A stretch of 64,000 nt of DNA from Guillardia theta CCMP2712. Taxonomy: Eukaryota > Cryptophyceae > Pyrenomonadales > Geminigeraceae. A program made the position numbers and the translations under genes. Positions 52,466 to 63,640 of the stretch are shown piece by piece; within the stretch, counting starts at the first letter, position 1, and each line of letters begins with the position of its first letter. Location of the stretch: NCBI RefSeq assembly GCF_000315625.1, contig NW_005434626.1:468867-532866 (forward strand), written 5' to 3'. Below the pieces are notes generated by a model. It had not been told where the DNA came from. It made no database searches and saw only the letters and a list, made by a program, of their open reading frames with translations.

Positions 52466-55244
52466 TCATGCCCAGTAGTACTGCATGCTGCAGATGTCTG
52501 GGAGGACGCAGATTGAACTTCCCTGCGGAATGACAGAGACGTTGACAGGGAAGTCGGGGTTGGCTTGCACGAGGCTCTCCATGGTCGTCTGCGGAAGTCG
52601 AGCTTGTCAGCGGTGCTGGCGGTTTAGGAGGAGGAGGAGAACCAAGAGGAGGAGGAGGTGTGGAGATGGTGGTAGTTTGGAGGAGGAGGAGGAGGAGAAG
52701 GAGCGTTACCTTGAATTCGACGAGCAAGTGCGACAAGTCTGTGTCAACCTGCAGGTAGAGAACTTGAAGGACCTAGTCAGTTCTACGAGATCGGCCGCAT
52801 ACCGAGGTACCTGGACCCAGTCGCAGTAGTGTGCCTGTAGGTAGCTCGTCGGGAACATCTTGAGGAAGAGGTGAGAACAAGCTGACAACACGTGAACATA
52901 CTTGAGGAACTCCATGTGACGTCCACAAACTCTTGCCGGACACCGAGCTGAAGGAGTTCTTGTGGAAGATCGAGGTGGTTTGACGTCCAGATTTGCATCC
53001 TGAAGCAGCAGCGATGAGAAGAGCACAAAGTTGCAGCTTGCTGACCAGTCAGTCCTGAAGTCGTTTGCAATGCTCTTGAGAGTGTCTCCGCGCTTGCTGC
53101 AGTAGAAGCATCTCTCAACAACGATGAACAAACATCTGCCTCATCTGGTCAAACAGAAAACAACAAGACTCTGTCGAATCTCACCGATCGACATATGAGA
53201 TTTCGTCGTTCGCTCTGATGCAAAGGTCGAATTGCTTTCCGATATCGTTGTGCTGAAAGTCCAGAGGTCAGCAGTAGAGAAAACAAAGGACAAGTTCAAT
53301 CACATAGGGTGCCCAAAACAAGTCTACATACGCCCGGTTGTAATCAACGGCTAAACAAGTACAGAAAGGTCAGACAAAAACTAAGATTTTGAGGTATGCC
53401 TGTGGTTGGTTGTGCATTATCTCCTGTAGATAGTTGATATTTCCTGTATAAGAATTCAGCATCTGAAGACAATGCAATTTTGTATACCTAAGCCATGAAA
53501 CAGGCGACAACGTGGCCGGAGTTGTCAAATTCGATGAAGACAAGACATTGAATTTAATCTTGAAGAAGAGTAAATTCTAACAAGTTGAATCGTGTTCAGC
53601 TCACCGGGGGGACGAACTGCCAGCAGAAAACAGATCACCATCATTCCATGTCAGCGTGAATGGTCACGACAAAATGGCAACTTGTTTGACTCACGTCAAA
53701 CTTGTCCATGATCCAATATGGTGATTCGACGGCAAATCCAACCCTCCTCAAAGGACAGTTGGCGAAAAGACGCAGAGGATTTTGAGGGCATCCAGTCGTG
53801 ACAGATCCAGCGCTACTGTCGCAGTTCTAGCAAGATTTAGCAGTCGAAATCAGCCCGCGTGCAACAAACGTACTAGCTTGAAGACATTTGACATCTGGGG
53901 AGGAACCACAGAAAGGTTATAATTCGCCACTTGGTACAACAGTCCATTCGTTGTTACTGCTGGTACATCAATTTCCTGTATTGATCATAGGAGCGATGAA
54001 CGTACCATCCACAAAACTGGGCGCTTTCCTCCGAACTTGCACGACTAATTCAAATTTGGAACTCTGGCTTGTTGATGACGGACAAGATCCAATCTGGCTT
54101 GACAGTCAAATCAGAGTTTCAAGAAGCAAATGATGTTTGCCTGATTGCCACATGCCACCCCCTGGTCTGTAGGTTGATAATTTGCAAGGTTCGCCTGGAA
54201 CGCTGGCTTAGCAAGCACAATAATATTTCAAGAAAAATCACAGGAGCTTGAGTATTGAAGAGGTAAGTTGAGGTAAATTTCTGCAGACATCAAATTCAGA
54301 ATGTTAAAGATTGTAATCGTGGCTGACCTGGTCAATCTGATCTATCTTGGGAGTATAGGAGAAAGTTCTTCGATACTTGCTGCACGTTTGGTCTGGGAAT
54401 CTTGACACACAAACTGGTGGCCCCAGCCATTGCTGCCCAGGAATTTCTGACGACATGAAGATCATATCATTTCTTAGCGTCATTTGAGTGCTATATCCTG
54501 GTATGTTCAAGCTCCATTCAAAGTAAATTTCCATGTCGTAAGCTGCCGGTAACCCGATGTCATTCCTGAATCCAACATTAGATTCTCGTTTGACGTCAGC
54601 AAAGCTCTGTACCCATTGCCTACATATACTTCGAACGCTTGCTCGGAAGTTGTATTTTGTATTCTACCAGATCCCTTCCTGGTATAGTAGACGCCTACAT
54701 TGGGTTTGGGCACGGGATTCAAATACACACATCGTTGTGGGCCACTGCTTGAATTCTGAACAGAAATTGACAAACAAATGTATCCGTTGTCCCGCAGTGA
54801 GAATCCTGAAAGATAATCAATCATGGCTCTAGAAATTAGAACCAGAAAGACAAAGGGAATACCTTTTGAGTCGTCGATCTGTGCGGAGATAACATATCCT
54901 TTGTATCCATTGGATAAATTCTTGGAAGGAAAATTTTGTGATTGCGTTGTCGAGGTAATACAGGTCAGCCCCGCAAACAAAGTGGAATTAGGATACGAAG
55001 GAATTGGGCAGGCATAGATGACGCTCGATCCTTTGCTGACCTCAATCGACTTGGATGCCTCAACAACGACAAAGAAGCTGATCACTTCTGAATTTGCATC
55101 CAGCTTAAAGATAGTGTTGTTCGGCGGAGTCATCGCCACCAGCTGGCCGAGGTTTGACTGGCAGAAACCATCCGACTGACAAGAAGAAGCTGCAGAAGTG
55201 ACCGACAAGAAGCTGACGAAGACAAGAAAGTGTAGGGTCTTCAT
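52466..55244 (-). CDS. Secreted LysM-repeat surface protein, paralog B
   Basis: ATG 55244 opens a signal peptide (MKTLHFLVFVSFLSVTSA) followed by Cys-bearing extracellular sequence (CQSDGFCQ, VIYACPIPSYPNST), rich in N-glycosylation sites. Two short introns restore IDDSKGFSLRDNGYICLSIS and EVYVGNGNDIGLPAAYDMEI. The next block (FEWSLNIPG, SSEIPGQQWLGP, RRTFSYTPK) parallels paralog A. The C-terminal exons give LysM 1 (CFYCSKRGDTLKSIANDFRT) and LysM 2 (ESLVQANPDFPVNVSVIPQG), ending SSICVLPDICSMQYYWA. It is head to head with paralog C across island 7. Exons between about 53150 and 54300 are not resolved. LysM binding to chitin- or peptidoglycan-like sugars is inferred. Confidence 0.78.
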
Positions 55245-55569
55245 CACTTCCGTGCTCTTACTTGCTTCCTGCCTTTCTACTCCTCCCTCCTCCCTCCGAG
55301 CCTCTTATGTACCCTCGAGCCTGACCGCTCGTCCTGACTTTCTCCTCACTGACTAGAGGAATAAGCAAGGAGATCACAGATCAGCTCACTTCTCTTCTCC
55401 TCCTTCTCAACTTCTGCATGCGAACCCCCTTCTGTTCCGCGCCATTGCCGTCTGTCCCTTCGCCTGAGACTGGCAGCTGTCAAAAATCTTGTTAATCTTC
55501 ATTCAGTCCCCTTAATTTTATTAAGAATCTTAGATCATCCTCGTTAATATTTATTTAGCTTATTTTCAT

Positions 55570-56110
55570 TCTAAGGCTAGGCTACGGTACCGTGCCGGGT
55601 ACTATCAGCAGATGGCACTCGCGGCAGTCACGCGGCTGCCAGTCCGACGGTCACTCAGTGGTTTTCCGATCAAGTACTGATATATTGCAGCGGCGGCAGC
55701 CCGGGCCGGTGAACCGGGGGGGGCCGCGCCGTACTTTGAGTCATTCTCAGCGTTTACCGTAGTAGCTCCAACGGTTAACTTCGGCCAAGTTTCAAGTTGT
55801 CAGTATCAACCTTGTACGGTCCGATCCGCCGACTTGCGGGGCCCGTCACTCCCGAGTCAACGTCTTAGCCCGGCTGAAATAGCCCGGAAATGAATAGCCC
55901 GGCGTGCCGCCGCCCCGCCGGCCCGGCCGAGGCGGCCGCGCCGGGCCGCCGACGGACTCCGACTCGGCCCGAGTCGGAGTCCTAAACCCTAAACCCCGCC
56001 GAGCCGGGCCGGGCGGCGGCCGGGCGCCGGGTCCGAGAGGCACTGGCCAGTGTACTAACTTGATCACGCGGCGGAGACCATCCGATCATACCGGCGCCGA
56101 TCTCTGACTC
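55570..56110. repeat. GC-rich word island 7 between two LysM paralogs
   Basis: Shared words include GGCTACGGTACCGTGCCGGG, CTTGTACGGTCCGATCCG, GGCCAAGTTTCAAGTTGTCAG, GCGGCCGCGCC and GACTCCGACTCGG. It lies in the divergent promoter interval of paralogs B and C and contains a telomere-like CCCTAAA pair. Confidence 0.6.
55980..55997. repeat. Interstitial CCCTAAA telomere-type repeat
   Basis: CCTAAACCCTAAACCCC gives just over two units of CCCTAAA, the plant/algal-type telomere repeat, embedded in GC island 7. Confidence 0.5.
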
Positions 56111-56322
56111 CGTCCGGCGACCGTCTCTACAGGCTACTGCCATGATCATAATACCACTGATTCTGAAATCCGTCTTATTCTTTTCAAAGTCAACAGTGTA
56201 AAATTGAAATCGGAACCCAGGAAGCAATTTTGAGGTAGGAAACGGCTAGCTCGGAGTTTGAACCCTCGCGAGCGACGCCAAAAGTCGCCATGGTGAGCTG
56301 CGAGGAGGCACCGTGACCCGCC

Positions 56323-59300
56323 ATGGTGCGCGCGAGGGTAGTGCTCCTCCTTGCCATGGCGGCGCTAGGTGAGAGCGTGAGGGCAGGACACGAGCTGACC
56401 TGTGACTGCAGCTCGCTCGGACTATTCCACGTTGAGATACGCTAAGATCACGTGGAGGTCTTGTGCTGATGGATTCTATGACTCCCTGTTTCCCGATGCC
56501 TGCAAGGGATCCACCAGTGGGTTGAGTGTCGGGGTGACGGTGAGCGCCGCATGGGATGTTCGAGACCTGAGCAACTCGTCCATGATCCGATACGACGATG
56601 CCATGGCACAAGTGAAGCACTTCCAGGAGAATGGACCAGATCCGAAGGCGTTTGTTCGATTACTTCGAAACACCGGAGATCCAAAATATCGCGAGATTGG
56701 ATACAAAACATTTGACGCCAAATCTCTTACAGGACTGGATTGTGCTGCAAGTACCGGGCTCTGTGACGATTCGAGCTATTATTTCAAGATCGACCATCTC
56801 TCACCAGATCGGAATGTGTTCTTCTGCCGCCTCTCCTTCACAGCTTCGCTTTCTACAGAAAGGACAATGCATGTGGTACTGACATGTTCTTGACTATGCT
56901 CAACAAGACAACTCTCCTTGTTTCCATTTCCTCTATGATTTCATTGTTTCTCTATGATTTCATTGTTTCCATTTCCTCTATGATTTCATGAATGCTTGTG
57001 ACTCACTCTGACCTTTTTTTTCTCCAGTTGATATTTGAAGGTTGTTGCAGACTTGATCGACATCCTTACCGAAATCTGGCTAGCTCATCCAACTTTTCAA
57101 TCTCTGCTACCGTCATCACTGACGGAAGTGCCCTATTGCAGACAAGATCACCGATGATCAGCACACCATATATTGTAGAGTTGAGCTCTACCAAATCTTT
57201 CGATATTCAGGCGTTTCACCCTTTGGACGAGTACAAGGACACCTTGGGTAATTTTGCGTTTGCACTGTCAACATGCTCTGAATCACTTTCATCTCTTCTG
57301 CCCTTCAGTTTATTCAAAGGTTTTGCCGATGGATGACTTCTTCATATCGAATGCTGCGCTAAAATTTGTACCTGAATTCCAACCAAATGAAATCGATCTG
57401 TGGTGGGTTGCTAGTCTTGAGGTGAAGAGTTCTGCATCGTGCGGAACACCTTCACCAGGGAGTTTGCTATGCTCAAGTGCTTCGATCACTTTCTTGATCC
57501 ATTGGCATGAAAGTTCTGTACAAGGTCCGACACCAGCGACCCCAGACTCGTTTCTCAGTCCCCAGACCAACAGAAATCAATTCATCTCGATTCAATGCAA
57601 CACTGAAGATTTTGAATTCTCTGGCACTAAATCCAGAGCTTTGCGGATCGGATTCAAACCTGCTGTGCCACCAGGGAAGTTCGAGTGGATCTTTCAAAAC
57701 GACGACTTTCCTCGCAACCTGACCGTCTCTCCGTTGCAGCTGCAGCCTACCTATCGATACGTCGAGCTGACGTGGCGGCCGCCGTGTGAAGATCCGTCAC
57801 AAGTCGGACTCTTCCTGCTCTGCTTCACAGCTCGTGACAACGGGAACACCGCTGAGCCCAGCTACGCCTCCTGCATCTACGTCAAGAGTTCACCGCCCTT
57901 GCCTAACCCCCCTCCTGAGATCTTGTATCCCCTTGAGGCCTCGTGCTCTTCCTCTGACTGTATCAGCTGTTGCGGAGAAGCTAATTGCACGCTGCCGGAA
58001 AGAACAGCATGTTGCAGGATAGAAGAGGCCATCCATGGAAAGAGATTTCAGTTTGACGTGAGGGCAACCACACAGAATTATGTACAGAGAGTCGATGTTA
58101 ACTTCTCATACCCGGAACTTGCTTTGCCTCTCCTACCAACTATCCAGAAGAAGTGGGGTTGCGGGGACACTTCGTTCGATGAATGTACATCCAATCCTTT
58201 GATATCTAACAATGTAAACCTGAGAACGCTCCGTTTTCAAAACAAATCGAGTTTGATTTTCATCACAGGTGAGTGTGAGGTTCAGCTACTTGCCGAGCCC
58301 ATACGCTCTTTCAGGCACCTACAAGGTTTGCTACCAAGCAGTGCAGGTTTGCTTACAGAACTCGTCGATCCAAGTCATGTGCGCTGTAGGACAAAGACCC
58401 ACTTGTTGACTATGAGTTGTGGACGAGATTCTACCGGGGGAGCTACAACGTGAATGGTTGCCTTGTCTGCTTCGCACTGAGGATAGCAAGGGATCCTTTC
58501 TTCATAGAAGAAGGGTCGACTGACAACTCGAATACAATCCCGATAGCTGTAAGTTCTCTGTGGGTCGGAGAAGGCATGACAGGTATCTGCAGGTAGGAAG
58601 GACCCTTCAAATCAAACTCCTCGCCACTTACGATACAGGAGGACTGACTGCAAGTCTGGACATTGTCCCCTTATCAGAACCTGGTCTTCCGAGTGGAGGG
58701 AATTTATCTCTGACCGAAGTAAGTCTTCATCTTGCTCTTATCAGTGATGTTCAACAACTTTACAGCCGGTGAGCATACCTGGATCAGCATTACCCATTGC
58801 GTTTCAGCGCTTCTTCAACTTCACGCCTCATGTTGGTCCATGCTTTTGGTAAGATTTCTCTCTGAAGTTGATGCAGGTCGGGCAACAGGCGCAGACATTC
58901 TCTGTGTGTTTCGCAGCAAAGAGAATAAATGTCGCCCTGCAAACTCAATTCAACAGGTGCTACGACATTCAAGTTTACGTGGCAGTCGTCTTCTGGAAAG
59001 TAGAAAAGGTGCTTGGCTTGACATGTTGCTAAGCAAAGTCAAGTTGATGAGCAGGTGGGGTCAGGGAAACTGATCGAAATGAGAAACCTTGAGGATACTG
59101 TTACGGTCGGCTGTCCTGTATCATACTACTTGTATGCCAAATCTCCCCTGTACAACATAGGGCTAGATCCGGATTTCAACTCCACCTGCGACGGGTGCAC
59201 CGCAGATGGGTCATTGGTGATTCCATTGTGCTCGAGCGAGCCGAGCTTGACCTGCTGCGGCAATGGTAAGTGTGATGGGCACGAGACGGGGATCAGCTGC

Positions 59301-59900
59301 CCAACTGACTGCAAGAACGACAACTTCGAGCTCCAGCAGCTTGTTGTGGGAAGCTCTGATAACGAGTACACCAGCTCCTTTCAATACTCATGGACTCCAA
59401 AGGATGACATGAAAGGACGGAGAGTTTACTCTTGCTTCCGGGCAAGGGATGCAGTGAGCGGAACAGGGGCGATCTTGCAGAGGCGCACTGCCTCCATTGC
59501 TCCTTCCTTCTGCTTCATCTTTGATGTGGACAAGTGCAGCTTCTGCTTGAGCAGTGGCGCAACCTTCGAGCGGATCGCCCGCTCCTACCTCTTCAACCAC
59601 GACTGGCTGGCGCTGTACAACAACAACCCTAACATCAGAAACCCGGACTCGATCCCAGCTGGGACTCGGCTTGTCATCGGTCCGATCTACACGGTGAAGC
59701 GTGGAGACACAGTAATGAGTATCGCAGGTGAGGCTGATGTGACAACTTGTCTGCCTAGTGACAACAGATGTCCAGCCTGGGCCAAGACGACAGTGAAGAA
59801 CATTCTAGTGCATAACCCCGGCGTGGGGGATCCTGCCTTGCTGGCCCCGGGCTCCTCCATCTGCGTTTCGATCTGCAATCAGGCGACATACCAATGGTAG
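56323..59900 (+). CDS. Secreted LysM-repeat surface protein, paralog C
   Basis: ATG 56323 starts a signal peptide (MVRARVVLLLAMAALA), split by an intron from ARSDYSTLRYAKITWRS. Long extracellular exons follow, with pairs such as GLFLLCFTARDNGNTAEPSY and RRVYSCFRARDAVSGTGAIL, each ahead of a Cys knot: CSSSDCISCCGEANCTL and CCGNGKCDGHETGISCPTDC. The C-terminus has two LysM units: CSFCLSSGATFERIARSYLF with DWLALYNNNPNIRNPDSIP, and IYTVKRGDTVMSIAGEADVT with VKNILVHNPGVGDPALLAPG. It ends SSICVSICNQATYQW, TAG 59898-59900. Exons between 58270 and 59060 are tentative. An intron at about 56875-57027 holds a direct repeat of CTATGATTTCATTGTTTC. It is probably a cell-surface or matrix glycan-binding protein. 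Confidence 0.82.
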
Positions 59901-60344
59901 GGAACAAGAGCCCGAGGACTTGTACCAATCTTGTGTGAACAGATCAGATTTCTAGAACAAGAGTCTCATGTTTGTTGAAGAATTCATCTAAGGCTTGTCG
60001 TCATTAGACCTACAAATCTCTAGGGCTGGATCTCTCGCGGCCTCAGACTGCTGATCTAGAGATTCTGATCAAGTCAAGTTGAGAGGCAGTGCTGGCATTC
60101 AAGTAGAGGAGAACTGCTACGATGATCATCGGCCGTGAAACTTTTGAAAGATGGCACCGAGGAGGCGACAATCAGTTGAATCTCGCCGGCATGTAGCGGC
60201 CCGGCCTGTTGTTATGAACTTCGGAATATCTGAGAGACTTCAAACTCAGTCCCGGGAGTCCGGCGGAGGCTTTCTCTCTGTCTACTAGGCTAAAAAAGAC
60301 AAAAAACACAAGATAAAAAAAGGTCAACTTATCCAAACCCACCC
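59901..60344. other. Intergenic, no gene seen
   Basis: This is the 3' flank of paralog C. No exon-like features are present. Confidence 0.4.
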
Positions 60345-60530
60345 CCCTGTAGCAAAAGTTTCTTTGGTAGAAAGAAGGGGTACTAGGGTAGGGTACCACT
60401 TTTGAACATCCGAGGACACAAGGGGTACCGCAGGGAGATAGAGGGGGTACCAGAGGGAGATAGGGGTACCAGTACCTACCCTTGCGGGTATGAAAGATGG
60501 GGTACTGCTTCCTCCGATCCCGACCCTCGG
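60345..60530. repeat. G-rich GGGGTAC tract
   Basis: Words include AAGGGGTACTAGGGTAGGG, AAGGGGTACCGCAGG, GAGGGGGTACCAGAGGG and ATAGGGGTACCAGTACC. The 'AGGGGGTACC' unit with 'GGGAGATA' is repeated three times. Confidence 0.6.
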
Positions 60531-60539
60531 AGGTTCCGG

Positions 60540-60642
60540 ATGTCAGAGGAGGAAGCAGGGGCAGTAGGAGAGGGAGGAGCAGCAGCAGGAGAAGGAGGAG
60601 CAGGATCAGGAGCAACAGGAGGAGCAGGAGCAGGAGGAGCAT
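60540..60642. repeat. GGAGCA/GGAGGA-rich array
   Basis: Irregular AGGAGCAGGAG units occur, the same family as the arrays at 33416 and 51480. Confidence 0.7.
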
Positions 60643-60864
60643 GAATAATGGACAACGAGATCGAGGAGGTGGGCGAAATAGGAGGGGCAGCAAAGCGATT
60701 TTAGAAAGTAAATCATCTATGAGAGGAAGGAGCAAGTCGTAGATAAGGAGGAGGAAGTTGAGCTACTATCGGTCTACTATCTGATACCTTAGAGAGCGAC
60801 TTTATCCCGCGGCTGAAGGGCTAGACAGGTACACGAGGCTCTCCACCAAGGCGCTCTGTAACCT

Positions 60865-61338
60865 ATGACTGATGGGGGCAAGGATTTCTGGTCATGGCTG
60901 GACCCCTTTCAATGCTGCCCGGCGGTAGAGCAGAGTCATGAACACAAGAGCGAGATGAAAACCATCCTGTATGAAGTCAACGAGGCCCTGGGCAGCGACC
61001 TTCATAGACATGCAGCGCTAGGAGACAGTGAGCAGATAAGGTACCTCGTGATCTGTGAGGGGCGAGACGTCAACAGCCCGGATCGCTACGGAAGAACACC
61101 ATTGATGCATGCATGTCGCTATGGGAGGAAGGAAGCAGCTCATACTCTCGTGATGGTTGGAGCGAGGATAGAGACCGAGGACATCTTTGGAGCCACTGCC
61201 ATGAACTTCGCCATGAATGCTCACCAGGTCGTTATGGTGCTACTCAAGATAGAGAATGCTGACCATGTATGTGATACCAGAAACAAATCTACGACATGCT
61301 CTCTTACGAGCTACAAAGCAGGGGAGAAGGAAACGTAA
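60865..61338 (+). CDS. Small ankyrin-repeat protein
   Basis: ATG 60865 opens a 157-residue frame. After a short N-terminus (DFWSWLDPFQCCP) there are about three ankyrin repeats: LHRHAALGDSEQIRYLVICE, RYGRTPLMHACRYGRKEAAH with TLVMVGARIETE, and FGATAMNFAMNAHQVVMVLL. The final 30 residues (CDTRNKSTTCSLTSYKAGE) no longer fit the repeat, so the last part may be read-through of an intron. Such proteins are protein-binding modules of unknown partner. The next gene is convergent, 545 bp away. Confidence 0.65.
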   Translation: MTDGGKDFWSWLDPFQCCPAVEQSHEHKSEMKTILYEVNEALGSDLHRHAALGDSEQIRYLVICEGRDVNSPDRYGRTPLMHACRYGRKEAAHTLVMVGARIETEDIFGATAMNFAMNAHQVVMVLLKIENADHVCDTRNKSTTCSLTSYKAGEKET

Positions 61339-61883
61339 TCAAGCCCCTCTATCGAGTGTCTGTTGTTTCCATGTGAATCATGGTAAGAAGCTCGATAACT
61401 CTCACTAGCACCCTTGTTTCTTCTATGCTGATCCTAAGTCTCGTTTCATATTTGAGTCGCTTGCGGGAGACGGTCTTGATAGATGCTCTTGTCTCTTCTT
61501 CTTCGTGCGCTTTCTTCTGTTCTAAGTTTTGTTGGCTGCGAGAGCCATATAGAAATTGTTTTAGTACAACACATGTCATGATCTGATTACTTCGGAAGTC
61601 TATAGTAGTTAAACACTTATATACACGTTGATCACTTGCCTGATACATCCACAGAGAGTCCAATTCAACTCAGGAGGTGACCTTCTTGCGTAGATTGCAC
61701 GTAGGTATCAAACATCGCATTTCGGTCTTTCTTCTTGCCAAGGACGCAGAGATCTCGATCTGAGTCTAGGTCTTGATTCTGAGCTTTCTTCTTCGGAAGT
61801 CGGGGTCCCTTCAGATTTATGCACCCTCTCCGTTTTCCAAATTCATGCTTCGAAACAAGTCCCGGATCTGGGTAACAAGTTAT
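61339..61883. other. Intergenic between convergent genes
   Basis: This holds the presumed 3' ends of the ankyrin gene and the 61884 gene. No other gene is seen. Confidence 0.4.
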
Positions 61884-62894
61884 TCAAAGTGAAAAGTATG
61901 ACTGAATGCTCATAACACCTGGGAAAGATATTCTGTTGATGATCTGCTTCCTCGTTAGAATAGTATTGTAAGGATACTTCACTTGAACTCTCTCGCTTTC
62001 TGGCAACCTGGGGGTGTTGATCTTGTTCCAGATTCTCCCACTCAGGTACTCACTCCGGTCAATCATGGAAGGGCTTATCTTGCTGGGCTTGTTGTCCGAA
62101 GCAACCCACTCACTTCGGATGGGATCGTACGTCCACCCTCGAGACTGTTTCCAGGGCAACGGACCAGGATTGGAAATCCGGAGAGCAGCCTGGGCTGAAC
62201 TGATCCAATGTCTATCAATCCATCGATTCGGATCAGAAATGACAGCAGCTGGTGCAGTTGAAGGAAGCTGATGAGGCTCAGGAGCGTGAAACTTGCTGAC
62301 CTTGCTCGTCTTAGAATGTGCAGTCATCCTGGTTGTGACTGCACGCTTTACGAGTACCTCCTCCCCACCACGCACAACGTAGGGGTGAGAAAACAAGGAC
62401 AAGTGTTTCGTCCTCTCGTTCATCTCCGACTGCTTTCTCAGCTTCTGATCGAACTCTTCACGGCTGTCTGCGTCAAACGCAAGGTAGTCCTCCAAGGAGA
62501 AGGGAAGGAGGTCCCTTTCTTCAACTCCCACATTCGTGTCGGATTTTTGCCTGCTTTCAAGAGGCTGTTCAGAATCCTCAATTGTTCTCGAGGCATCCTT
62601 GAGTCTGTTCACTTGCTGCTGCGCGCGCCTGGAAGCTTGCTGCCGTTGACCACTCCTCCCTTCCTCCTCCATACTTCGTCCTCGACCTCCAGCATCGAGG
62701 TAGTCATATCCTTGGTAGAACAGTCTCTCAGCAAGGGAAAAGCTCTCTTGGGAGTGAAAGGCAGCAGGGGCAGTCCTGGAAGTCCGCAGAACGTCATCGT
62801 CCTCAATGGACTTGGTTGGACTTCCTTCAGATCTGCTGATGCGGAGCAGACCCCTGAGAACCTGATGACGTAAGAAGATGTAAGGGGAGGACAA
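61884..62894 (-). CDS. Orphan hydrophilic protein, 5' end uncertain
   Basis: A frame of 336 codons ends at 61884. It is open to 62894 without an ATG; the first in-frame ATG is at 62672, giving 262 residues. The sequence before it (AERLFYQGYDYLDAGGRGR) looks coding, so an upstream start exon is likely, perhaps joined at the CATCAG acceptor near 62862. The protein is charged, with Gln/Arg-rich helix (RQQASRRAQQQVNRLKDA), SLEDYLAFDADSREEFDQKL, a Trp-rich patch (NRWIDRHW, PWKQSRGWTYDPIRSEW) and a basic C-terminus. There is no signal peptide or membrane helix. I do not recognise the family. Confidence 0.6.
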   Translation of the reverse strand: MSSPYIFLRHQVLRGLLRISRSEGSPTKSIEDDDVLRTSRTAPAAFHSQESFSLAERLFYQGYDYLDAGGRGRSMEEEGRSGQRQQASRRAQQQVNRLKDASRTIEDSEQPLESRQKSDTNVGVEERDLLPFSLEDYLAFDADSREEFDQKLRKQSEMNERTKHLSLFSHPYVVRGGEEVLVKRAVTTRMTAHSKTSKVSKFHAPEPHQLPSTAPAAVISDPNRWIDRHWISSAQAALRISNPGPLPWKQSRGWTYDPIRSEWVASDNKPSKISPSMIDRSEYLSGRIWNKINTPRLPESERVQVKYPYNTILTRKQIINRISFPGVMSIQSYFSL

Positions 62895-63239
62895 TCACAA
62901 ACTTAAGGAGTGGAGAGGACTCGCAAACACTCGTCGGCAGGATAGGGCGAAAATGGGAGAGCAGGAGAGGAGACAATTCAAAGGATCGGAGAGCAGAAGA
63001 GGAAGAAACTCATTGAAAAAATGGAAACGCGAGGTCAGATAGTAGCGGTGGGAACGAGGTACGAGAGGAAGAGGAGCAGGAGGAGGACGAGAGGATGGCA
63101 ACACAGGCAGCAGAGAGGGATGACCTGTCTTGTTATGCCTTCATCCTCCTCCTTCTCATCTTCCTCATTCCGCAAGCTGGCCGATCGTCGTTCTTTCACG
63201 TTCGCCTTTCTCGCACCCATACTAAGATACTGAATCTTC
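62895..63239. other. Upstream region of the orphan gene
   Basis: It is purine-rich on the plus strand (GGAGAGGAG), and may contain the missing 5' exon of the 61884 gene. Nothing firm was found. Confidence 0.35.
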
Positions 63240-63640
63240 CTGGTCCCATCTACCCCCTACCCTCACGTAACTTTTTGGGACCCTACCCGGATCAATCCTC
63301 CATTTTACCAGAGTACCCCTGCATAATAGTGTTCCTGCATTGTAAATTAACCCCTACTTATCGAGCCCTACATACTGTACACCCCATGTAACACACCCTA
63401 CCCCTCTTTCTCCCTGACTTTGGCCGTTACACGACAGTTATAAACTCAGCGGTTTGTCTTTGACTTCCTTTGTCAAATCGATTTTGACTCGCCTGCTTGC
63501 GTTGAATGGTGAGGGGGGTGGTATAAGGGGGGTAGGGTTATCAACATACCGGTACTTTAATATGGAAATAGAGGGGTACATCACATATTAGCAATACATT
63601 CGGGTAAATGGGGTGGTACTGGCGGGTCATCAGAGTTTTC
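63240..63640. repeat. C-rich then G-rich GGGGTA-class tract
   Basis: The left part has CCCCCTACCCTCACG, CCCTACCCGG, TACCCCTGC and CACCCTACCCC; the right part flips to GAGGGGGGTGGTATAAGGGGGGTAGGG and AGAGGGGTAC. This C-to-G switch also occurs at 33000-33350. Confidence 0.55.
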
